Source: Longimicrobiales bacterium (GTDB lineage: Bacteria; Gemmatimonadota; Gemmatimonadetes; Longimicrobiales; Gaopeijiaceae). Taken from it: DNA of 64,000 bases. Below the pieces are notes generated by a model. It searched no databases and had not been told where the DNA came from. It saw only the letters and a list, made by a program, of their open reading frames with translations. Location: NCBI GenBank assembly GCA_951813395.1, contig OX638356.1, positions 1,839,340 to 1,903,339 of the forward strand, in the 5' to 3' direction. The translations under genes and the position numbers were made by a program. Shown here in pieces: positions 53,006 through 60,250 of this stretch; position 1 is the stretch's first letter, and each line of letters begins with the position of its first letter.

Positions 53006-54054
53006 GGCACAGCGCGAAGAGGCAGACGACTGCATGTCGACAAGGCGGATTTGCCCTCGTCCTGGCGCTGCTGGCGCTTCTGGTGCTGGCCGGGATTGCC
53101 TCGGCGGCGGTAGCCGCTTCTGTGGGGCAGGTGCGTGTCGCCACGATGGCGGGGAAGGTGCTTTCCGCTCGCAGCGGAGCTCGCGGGGGGTTGGATGTCG
53201 TCTTTCGGCAGAAACGCGGAGTTCCCGGCACACAGGTGGGCGCCGCCGCCATGGTGCTGGACTCCGGGACTCTTGGCCATCGGGGCACCTGGCGCGTGCG
53301 CGAACTCCGGCTTGCGCGCGAGTTCCATCTGTTCATCGGGGAGGGCGAGATCGGCGGTGGCGTTTCAATGCGGGAATCCCGGGTCGCATGGTGGATGGAT
53401 CCGATATCCCGGACAGAGTCGCACAGTGCGGTGGTGGAGGCGGGTTCCCTGGAGATCGGGGTGGGGTCCGATGTCCGCACGGACTCGATCCTCGCCATCC
53501 GTGCAGGGATGGAGGGGTGCGGCGAGTTGGCTGCGTCTCCCGGCCTTGCCCTTGCGCAGCGCCCAACAGCGTACGCGATGTTGCCGAGTCCGCCTGAGTG
53601 GGGCTCCGCGGCGGATGCAGACTTCGCGGGCTTGAGGCTCGGATGGTTCTCGGAATCAATGCTGGAGGAACTCGCCGACCATGAGCTGTCCGGTGGCACC
53701 TTCGCGACACCGGGGTGCAGCGGATGCTGGCGCGGCCTGGTGTACAGCCGGGGCGACCTGCTGCTGACTGGTCGGGAGGCTGGCGTTCTGGCCGTTCGGG
53801 GCAGTCTGCGTCTCCAGGCCGGAGCGAGCTGGACCGGGTTGATTCTTGCTTCCGGAGACGTAGCCCTCGAGCAAGGCGCCACCATTGTGGGTCTGGTGCG
53901 CGCGGGCGGCTCCGTTGCGCTGGGTGATGGGTCCTTGATCGACGGATCTGCCTGCGCGGCGTACAACGCACTTCGCGAGGCGACCACGCTCGCACGTCCG
54001 ATACCGTTGCCGAGACGGTCCTGGGCAGGCCCCGTTCCTCCGGCGGCCAGATAG
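53002..54054 (+). CDS. Minor pilin-like protein, PilX/GspK-type position
   Basis: 350 residues. Leader ends CRQGG, then FALVLALLALLVLAGIASAA; there is no Glu at +5, a hallmark of PilX/GspK-type tip pilins. The rest is mainly beta: STGGTF-like ELSGGTFATPGCSGCWRG, LLLTGREAGVLAVRGSLRLQ and GATIVGLVRAGGSVALGDGS suggest a beta-helix or polymer-forming (bactofilin-like) C-terminal part. The ATG overlaps the previous stop. Four bases separate it from pilM. Confidence 0.72.
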   Translation: MRHSAKRQTTACRQGGFALVLALLALLVLAGIASAAVAASVGQVRVATMAGKVLSARSGARGGLDVVFRQKRGVPGTQVGAAAMVLDSGTLGHRGTWRVRELRLAREFHLFIGEGEIGGGVSMRESRVAWWMDPISRTESHSAVVEAGSLEIGVGSDVRTDSILAIRAGMEGCGELAASPGLALAQRPTAYAMLPSPPEWGSAADADFAGLRLGWFSESMLEELADHELSGGTFATPGCSGCWRGLVYSRGDLLLTGREAGVLAVRGSLRLQAGASWTGLILASGDVALEQGATIVGLVRAGGSVALGDGSLIDGSACAAYNALREATTLARPIPLPRRSWAGPVPPAAR

Positions 54055-54058
54055 AAGC

Positions 54059-55096
54059 ATGGCCGGGTTTCGACGCAGACGGAAGACCCTGGGTCTCGAC
54101 ATGGGAAGCGCCTTTGCCAAGCTCGTCGAGGTTGATCACGGCGGGGATGCACCCAAGCTCACGAGGGTCGCCGTCCTACCGGTTCCCCGGGGCGCTCTGG
54201 CCGACGGGGAGATCACCCGGCCGCGCCGCATGAGCGAATTGGTACGGGAACTCGGCGAAACGCTGCCCGCCGTCACCGCCGAAGTCGTCACGGCCCTTGG
54301 CGGACACGATGTGTTCATGAAGACCCTGAGCATGACGTTTCCGTCCGGAGCACCGCGGGACGAGACTGTCCGCCGGGAAGCCGAACGCCATGTGCCCTTC
54401 GATCTCACGGAAATCCAGCTGGATTACCACATGCTGCGAGCTGACCCCGGTGACGCAGCCGCGGAGGTGTTGCTGGTTGCGGCAAAACGGGAACGGGTCG
54501 AGGCCCGGGTTGCTCTGCTGAGAGGTGCGGGGTTCGGCGTGTCTCTGATCGATGTCGAGGCACTGGCGCTGCACAACATGCTGGTGCACAACCACCCGGA
54601 AGCTGCGGACGGAATGGCGACGCTGGTCAACGTCGGGCACGACGTCACGAGCGTGAACATCCTCGACGACGGGATACCGGTGCTCGCCAAGGATCTTCCA
54701 TTTGGTTCGGGATGGCTCCTGGAGAAGCTGCGGCGAGAGCGCGGCCTCACCCGCGGGCAGGCGGAACAGGTTCTGCGGAGTCGACGATACGGAACCGGAT
54801 TCGCAAATGTCCTGGACGCAGCGGCCGAACACGTGGTGACCGGTGTCGAACGGGCGTCGGCGGTTGTCAGCACGCGTGGACCGGGGAGGGGTATGGGACG
54901 GGTCTACATGAGTGGGGGAGGCGCATGCATCCCCGGTCTGGCGGACCACGTGGCGCGGCGAGTCAAGGTGGAGACCCGGCTGGCGAATCCATGTGAGCGC
55001 GTGTTGGTCGGTGAAGGGATGGCGACACATTGGGCGCTCGATCAGGCGGCCCCGATGCTGGGACTCGCCATCGGGCTGGCCTTGCGGACAATCTGA
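54059..55096 (+). CDS. pilM: Type IV pilus assembly ATPase-fold protein PilM
   Basis: 345 residues of the FtsA/actin-like fold: LGLDMGSAFAKLVEVDHGGD (phosphate 1), LVNVGHDVTSVNILDDG (phosphate 2) and YMSGGGACIPGLADHVARRV (adenosine) are in order. RREAERHVPFDLTEIQLDYH is a PilM hallmark. It sits in the cytoplasm and binds the N-terminus of PilN. It begins 4 bp after the PilX-like gene and precedes pilN by 19 bp. Confidence 0.92.
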   Translation: MAGFRRRRKTLGLDMGSAFAKLVEVDHGGDAPKLTRVAVLPVPRGALADGEITRPRRMSELVRELGETLPAVTAEVVTALGGHDVFMKTLSMTFPSGAPRDETVRREAERHVPFDLTEIQLDYHMLRADPGDAAAEVLLVAAKRERVEARVALLRGAGFGVSLIDVEALALHNMLVHNHPEAADGMATLVNVGHDVTSVNILDDGIPVLAKDLPFGSGWLLEKLRRERGLTRGQAEQVLRSRRYGTGFANVLDAAAEHVVTGVERASAVVSTRGPGRGMGRVYMSGGGACIPGLADHVARRVKVETRLANPCERVLVGEGMATHWALDQAAPMLGLAIGLALRTI

Positions 55097-55115
55097 CCGG
55101 CGAGGGCGAGGCGCC

Positions 55116-55778
55116 GTGATCGAAATCGATCTGCTCGGAGAAAGCGGAGGTCGTCGCCCACGCGCTGACCGGATCGCGGCCTCGCGACTCAACTGGATCC
55201 TTCCACGGGATGGATGGATGATCGGATCGGCAGCTGTGGTGTTGGCGGCGCTCTTTGCCACAGTCAGTCTGTTCACGGCAGCGCAACAGGATGCGGCGGG
55301 TGCTGCCGGTCGCCTGGAGGCGGCATACCGCGACTCAATACGGATCGCAGCGGCCCTCGGGGCCACGCTTGTTCTGGAGGCACGTCGTGATTCCATCGCC
55401 GAACGGATTCACCTCGTACTCGAAATGGACGCGCAGCGCTACGTCTGGCCGCACCTCATGGATGAGGTCGCGGGCGCGCTGCCCCGGGAAGTGTGGCTCA
55501 CGCAGCTGGCGCAGGTGACATCGCCGGAGCGTGGGGTCCACCTGCGCATCGAGGGCAGATCGCGAGGCAGCCTTGCGTTAACCCGCTTCTGGAACCGAAT
55601 GGAGGCCTCTCCGTTCATACGTGACGTCCGGCTCGTCAATTCGGAGAGGGTTGAACAGCCGCTGCCGCTGCCGGTTGAAGCCGAAGAGATCTACTACTTC
55701 GTACTTGAGGCGGAACACGAGACCCCCGATCCCGAGCTGATCGAGATGGTCGCAGTGGCCGACACTGCCGCATGGTGA
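55116..55778 (+). CDS. pilN: Type IV pilus alignment protein PilN
   Basis: 220 residues. The PilM-binding N-terminus is MIEIDLLGE (in place of the usual INLLP), followed by one membrane helix (MIGSAAVVLAALFATVSLFT), a coiled-coil stretch and a ferredoxin-like fold (GVHLRIEGRSRGSLALTRFW; MEASPFIRDVRLVNSERV). GTG 55116 follows GAGGGCGAGG. It overlaps pilO by 7 bp. With PilO and PilP it links the inner-membrane platform to the secretin. Confidence 0.87.
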   Translation: MIEIDLLGESGGRRPRADRIAASRLNWILPRDGWMIGSAAVVLAALFATVSLFTAAQQDAAGAAGRLEAAYRDSIRIAAALGATLVLEARRDSIAERIHLVLEMDAQRYVWPHLMDEVAGALPREVWLTQLAQVTSPERGVHLRIEGRSRGSLALTRFWNRMEASPFIRDVRLVNSERVEQPLPLPVEAEEIYYFVLEAEHETPDPELIEMVAVADTAAW

Positions 55779-56398
55779 GGTGGCTTCCCCCCGACCCGGT
55801 CAAGAGGGCCGCGGTTCTCGTCGCGTTCCTGGCGGCATCAGGTGTCTATTTCGTCTACACCTACGTCCACGTGCCGCGTGCCCAGCGTGTGGAGATGCAG
55901 GAAACCAGACTTCGACGTCTTGAAGCAGACAACGCCGAGACCAATGCCAAAGCGGTGGAAAGGCGGCTGCTCGAACGGCGGGTGACACGCTATCTCACGC
56001 AGCTTGAGCGACTTGAGACACTTGTGCCGTCCAACCGGCAGGTAGCCGCGCTTCTCGAATCGCTTTCCGCCACCGGGAGGGGGTCCGGTGTCGAGGTCAC
56101 GAGGATGCGTCCCGAGCCGATACAGCATGGACGGTTCTACGATCATTGGAGCTACGAGATGGAAATCCAGGGAGACTATCACCGGGTCGCGAGCTTCCTG
56201 ACCGATATCGCTTCCCTGGAACGAATCCTCGTTCCGGAAGTCGTGACGATTGTCCCCGCCGCCACAGCGCCGGGCGATGTCGGGCAACACAACGGAAACG
56301 TGACGGCTCAACTGCGCGTCAGGACGTACGTGCTCCGGCCCGAGCACCGGCAAACGCCGCGGGACTCCGCCATGGCATCGGAGGAGGACGACGCATGA
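55772..56398 (+). CDS. pilO: Type IV pilus alignment protein PilO
   Basis: 208 residues: a single membrane helix (AAVLVAFLAASGVYFVYTYV), a coiled coil (VEMQETRLRRLEADNAETNA), then the PilO periplasmic fold with LVPSNRQVAALLESLSATGR, PIQHGRFYDHWSYEMEIQGDY and HRVASFLTDIASLERIL. Partner of PilN. The stop overlaps the pilP ATG (ATGA). The C-terminal tail is acidic and specific to this gene. Confidence 0.9.
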   Translation: MVRWLPPDPVKRAAVLVAFLAASGVYFVYTYVHVPRAQRVEMQETRLRRLEADNAETNAKAVERRLLERRVTRYLTQLERLETLVPSNRQVAALLESLSATGRGSGVEVTRMRPEPIQHGRFYDHWSYEMEIQGDYHRVASFLTDIASLERILVPEVVTIVPAATAPGDVGQHNGNVTAQLRVRTYVLRPEHRQTPRDSAMASEEDDA

Positions 56399-56949
56399 CC
56401 GGGCCGGCAACGCGCGCGACCTTCCGCAGGCATCGTGCAGACGGCGCGTCCGGATTGGTGGCGCTCGTGATTGCTGTCGGTGGATGTGCTGCGCCGGACG
56501 TCCGATCTCCTGTTGCCGGCGAGGAGGTGCGTCGGGAGCAGGAAAGCAACAGCGATGGCTCCAATCTGCCGGGCCGTCTGGTGCTCGAACGCGAGAAGTT
56601 CTCCTATCCCGGGCATGGGAGGCGAGATCCGTTTCAGCCGCTTGCGGAGAATCCCGTGGACGGCGACGCGGTTGCCGGCCTCCGGATTCTTGGGATCGTT
56701 CACCACGAGATTCCGCGGTACAGCCTCGTCGTGCTTCGAACGGGAACAAACGCGGGTGGCGACACCGGAGCTGGCGGGCCCGGCGCGGTCGAACCGTCCA
56801 CGCATCGGCTGCGCGCGGGCGATTCCCTGGGAGCCCTGCGAATCGTGCAGGTGCGGCTCCGGGAGGTCGTCGTGGACGTTATGGAACGAGGAGGCATCAC
56901 CAGGCGGATCCTCAGGGTCTCCCAGCTGACCGGGAGGGAGGGAACATGA
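56395..56949 (+). CDS. pilP: Type IV pilus lipoprotein PilP
   Basis: 184 residues. The N-terminal signal ends at the lipobox AVGGCAAP. A linker with basic and acidic residues leads to YPGHGRRDPFQPLAEN, the typical PilP approach to its beta domain, and then GLRILGIVHHEIPRYSLVVL and VRLREVVVDVMERGGITRRI. PilP contacts the secretin PilQ, encoded next with ATGA overlap. Identification rests on the DPFQP motif and gene order. Confidence 0.85.
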   Translation: MTGPATRATFRRHRADGASGLVALVIAVGGCAAPDVRSPVAGEEVRREQESNSDGSNLPGRLVLEREKFSYPGHGRRDPFQPLAENPVDGDAVAGLRILGIVHHEIPRYSLVVLRTGTNAGGDTGAGGPGAVEPSTHRLRAGDSLGALRIVQVRLREVVVDVMERGGITRRILRVSQLTGREGT

Positions 56950-58358
56950 GTTTGGGGCGAATCCCACCAGGGATCATGCACATCATGGTGCTCGCGTCCG
57001 CGGGTGCGAGCGCTGCGGCAGAGGCCGACGGGCAGGCGGTGTCCCTGTCCGAAGCCGCCACGGAGGAACTCGGCCGGCCAATCTCGGTGTTCTTCGACCA
57101 GACCCCGATCCGTGAAGTGCTCTTCACGTTTGCCGAGTTCGCGAATCGCTCGATCGTCCCCGGCACCGGTGTGGACCGGCTCGTGTCGGCCGAGATTCGC
57201 GAACAGCCGTGGAACGTTGCCCTTGACGCGCTCCTCGGCGCTCACGGTCTCGTCGCGCACGAGCAGGAGAGCGGCATCATCCTCGTTCATGACATGCGGC
57301 GCGCGTTCGACCGCGAAGCCGTGCTGCCCATCGTCACCGAGGCACTGACCGTGCACTACGGGGACGCACTCGAACTGCAGGACCTGATCGCGGCGCTCCT
57401 GACCGACCGCGGCCGCGTTTCGGTGAGCCCGGCGAGCAACACGCTGGTGGTCAGTGACATCCCGAGAGTCGTGGAGGCGGCTCGCCGGCTGGTGAGCGAA
57501 CTCGACGTACGGGCGCGCCAGGTGGATATCGCCGCGAAGATCATCTTCGTCAACCGCTCGGGACTCGCGGGATTCGGTATCACGTACGACCTCAAGGACA
57601 CTGGCGGGAACCAACTCAACCTCCTTGTTCCCGGGGCCGTGGACGCAGACGGGGACGGGGTCATTTCGGTTGACGAGAGACAGACCGAAGCCGGGACCGA
57701 CGTGGTCTCGCTTGGTGGAAACTCTCTTGCGGCCCTCGGCAACGCGACCAATCGGGTCGCGAATCCAACCCTGTCGCTGCTCACCTCGCTCGTGATCGGC
57801 CGGAGTACCCTCGTAGGCTTCATCGATGCCCTGGAAGCGGCTCAGCTGACCGATGTGGAGGCTCAGCCCTCGGTTCGGGTGATGGACAACCGGACCGCGA
57901 GAATCGTGGTCGGTGAGGAGACGCCGGTCAGAGTGATCGACGCAGGAGCGCAACTTCAGGCCAACGGGGCCGTCGGGACCCGGAGCACGGTGCCCGTCGC
58001 CACGGTGGATTACAAGGAGACCGGGGTGATCCTCGAGGTCACTCCCCGAATCACCGATGCCGAGGAGATCATGCTCGACCTCGCGGCCGAACGTTCCTCG
58101 GCGGACCTCGCCCCATCGGATGTCGGCCTGATCTTTCGCCGGCAGAAGGCCGAGTCGCAGGTACTGGTGAGGGACGGGGAGACCGTGGTCATCGGAGGCC
58201 TGACCGTCGACGAGACGGGGGAGGTGCGTTCGGGCATCCCCCTGCTGATGGACCTGCCGCTCGTGGGGCGGATCTTCCGCACTACCCGCGAGTCCTCGGT
58301 CCAGCGCGACCTCCTGATTCTCGTAACCCCCACGATTGTGCGTGCGGCTTCCCCGTGA
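56946..58358 (+). CDS. pilQ: Type IV pilus secretin PilQ (short form) with an EF-hand-like loop
   Basis: 470 residues, clearly shorter than PilQ of Proteobacteria, without the N-terminal AMIN domains. Signal peptide, then STN/secretin-N modules (ISVFFDQTPIREVLFTFAEF; VHYGDALELQDLIAALLTDR; VSPASNTLVVSDIPRVVEAA). The secretin domain has VEAQPSVRVMDNRTARIVVG, KETGVILEVTPRITDAEEIM and GIPLLMDLPLVGRIF. Residues 233-244 read DADGDGVISVDE, a perfect 12-residue calcium-binding EF-hand loop, inserted near the start of the secretin domain. It forms the outer-membrane pore through which the pilus passes. The ATG overlaps the pilP stop. Confidence 0.92.
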   Translation: MSLGRIPPGIMHIMVLASAGASAAAEADGQAVSLSEAATEELGRPISVFFDQTPIREVLFTFAEFANRSIVPGTGVDRLVSAEIREQPWNVALDALLGAHGLVAHEQESGIILVHDMRRAFDREAVLPIVTEALTVHYGDALELQDLIAALLTDRGRVSVSPASNTLVVSDIPRVVEAARRLVSELDVRARQVDIAAKIIFVNRSGLAGFGITYDLKDTGGNQLNLLVPGAVDADGDGVISVDERQTEAGTDVVSLGGNSLAALGNATNRVANPTLSLLTSLVIGRSTLVGFIDALEAAQLTDVEAQPSVRVMDNRTARIVVGEETPVRVIDAGAQLQANGAVGTRSTVPVATVDYKETGVILEVTPRITDAEEIMLDLAAERSSADLAPSDVGLIFRRQKAESQVLVRDGETVVIGGLTVDETGEVRSGIPLLMDLPLVGRIFRTTRESSVQRDLLILVTPTIVRAASP

Positions 58359-58436
58359 CCGGGCCCTTCGCTATCTATGGACATCCGGCGACAATCGGGC
58401 GCCGGAGCCCGGACACACCCACCGTTCAGCTTCCAC

Positions 58437-59669
58437 ATGCCTCTGGATCACCTTTCCTTCCACACCGCCGGGGAGTCGCACGGGCGCGGCCTCGTAGCCG
58501 TTCTCGAGGGGCTGCCCGCCGGAGTGCCTCTCGATCCCGCCCGGGATATCGACCCGGAGCTGAAGCGTCGACAGGGGGGCCACGGCAGGGGACGCCGCAT
58601 GCAGATCGAATCCGACCGGGCGGAGATCATGTCCGGACTGCGGTTGGGCTCCACGCTGGGTTCACCGCTCTCGATGGTGATCTGGAACCGCGACTGGAAG
58701 AACTGGACCACCGCGATGGCGCACGAGGAGCCGGATCCGGAGGGCAACCCCAAGGCCCTTCGCCCGGTGTATCTGCCCCGCCCGGGTCACGCCGACCTGG
58801 CCGGAGTCCTGAAATACGACAGGCGGGATGCCCGGGACATCCTCGAGCGAGCGTCCGCGCGCGAGACGGCCGCCCGGGTGGCCTGTGGCGCCGTGGCGCG
58901 CGTGCTCCTGAAGGAGGTCGGGGCAACCCTGGGCAGCCACGTGACGCGTATCGGCGACGTGGAGGCCCAGCTTTCCGAGGAACTTCCGGCGGACCTCAAC
59001 GGCGCCTCCGATCGCTCTCCGGTGCGGACGCTCGATCCGACAGCCGAGGCCGGCATGATTTCCGCGATCGACTCGGCCAGGGAGGAGGGAGACACCGTGG
59101 GCGGGTGTTTCGAGGTCGTGGTGCGGGGTCTGCCGGTGGGTCTGGGCAGCTATGTGTCGTGGGACCGCAAGCTGGACGGGCGGCTCGCACAGGCGGTGAT
59201 GTCCGTTCACGCGATCAAGGGGGTGGAAGTCGGCCCCGCGTTCATCAATGCGGGCCGGCCGGGTTCGCGCGTGCACGATCCGATCTACAGAGACGAGACC
59301 CGCACCCGATCCGGCGGCTTTCGACGGTCCCGCAACCGTTCCGGTGGACTTGAGGGCGGCGTTACCACGGGATCGCCCCTGGTTGTGCGTGGGGCGATGA
59401 AGCCCATTTCGACACTGCTCCGCAAACGGCTTCCAAGCGTGGATCTTCGGGACGGCACGACCAGGCATGCGACGGTCGAGCGCAGCGATGTGTGTGCCGT
59501 GCCGGCTGCCGCAGTGGTCGCCGAGGCCATGGTGGCGCTTGTTGTGGCCGACGCCATGCTGGAGAAATTCGGCGGTGACTCGCTCGGCGAACTCAGGCGG
59601 AATCTGGATTCATACCTGGATCGCCTGAACTCCCGCGGTTTTCGTGAGCGAGGACCGGAGCGCGCGTGA
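58437..59669 (+). CDS. aroC: Chorismate synthase
   Basis: 410 residues. Produces chorismate from 5-enolpyruvylshikimate-3-phosphate using reduced FMN. Signatures: LSFHTAGESHGRGLVAVLEG, RRQGGHGRGRRMQIESD, ARETAARVACGAVARVLL, VHAIKGVEVG and the C-terminal RHATVERSDVCAVPAAAVVA. ATG 58437 is chosen because chorismate synthases start immediately before this FHTAGESHG motif; a farther ATG at 58377 would add 20 unrelated residues. It starts 78 bp after pilQ. Its stop overlaps aroK (TGATG). Confidence 0.96.
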   Translation: MPLDHLSFHTAGESHGRGLVAVLEGLPAGVPLDPARDIDPELKRRQGGHGRGRRMQIESDRAEIMSGLRLGSTLGSPLSMVIWNRDWKNWTTAMAHEEPDPEGNPKALRPVYLPRPGHADLAGVLKYDRRDARDILERASARETAARVACGAVARVLLKEVGATLGSHVTRIGDVEAQLSEELPADLNGASDRSPVRTLDPTAEAGMISAIDSAREEGDTVGGCFEVVVRGLPVGLGSYVSWDRKLDGRLAQAVMSVHAIKGVEVGPAFINAGRPGSRVHDPIYRDETRTRSGGFRRSRNRSGGLEGGVTTGSPLVVRGAMKPISTLLRKRLPSVDLRDGTTRHATVERSDVCAVPAAAVVAEAMVALVVADAMLEKFGGDSLGELRRNLDSYLDRLNSRGFRERGPERA

Positions 59670-60250
59670 TGCCGGAGACAACGGTGGTGTCGGCACCGCC
59701 GGAGCTGCCCGGCCCGTTGGAGCGCATCGTATTGGTCGGCTTCATGGGGGCCGGCAAGTCGACGGTGGGCCCGCTCCTCGCCCGGACGCTTGGCTGGCGA
59801 TTCGTCGACCTTGACGCCGAGGTGGAGCGGGCGGAGGGTTCGTCCGTGGCGGCGTTGATTCGAGAGCGCGGGGTCGAGCGGTTCAGGGAACTGGAGTCGA
59901 GGGCCGGGCGGCAGGTCCTGCGGAATCGTCGGATCGTGGTGGCGGCGGGTGGGGGTTGGGCAGCCGAGCCGGGGCACATGGACATGCTGGACCAGTCTTC
60001 GCTGGCGGTGTGGCTGCAGGTAACCCCTGACACCGCGCTGGCCCGTATTCGCGCCGCGCGGAGTACGAGGCCGCTCCTCGATGTCGGCGATCCGCTCGGG
60101 GCGGCACGAGACCTGCTGCAGGCGCGGACTGCCCATTATTGCCGGAGTGACATTACAATCGACACGGAGGACAGGTCGCCCGCGCAGGTCGTGCGGGAGA
60201 TCCTGCAACAACCGGTCTTGTGCGGGGCGGACACGGAGGAGTTCGAGTGA
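59669..60250 (+). CDS. aroK: Shikimate kinase
   Basis: 193 residues. Phosphorylates shikimate at the 3-hydroxyl. Walker A VGFMGAGKSTVGPLLA (about residues 22-37), the shikimate-binding DLDAEVERAEG, then FRELESRAGRQVL and VAAGGGWAAEP with the Gly-rich shikimate loop, followed by RPLLD in the lid region. Coupled to aroC by TGATG and to topA by GTGA, so three different pathways share a transcript. Length is slightly above the family mean because of a 20-residue N-terminal extension. Confidence 0.95.
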   Translation: MPETTVVSAPPELPGPLERIVLVGFMGAGKSTVGPLLARTLGWRFVDLDAEVERAEGSSVAALIRERGVERFRELESRAGRQVLRNRRIVVAAGGGWAAEPGHMDMLDQSSLAVWLQVTPDTALARIRAARSTRPLLDVGDPLGAARDLLQARTAHYCRSDITIDTEDRSPAQVVREILQQPVLCGADTEEFE

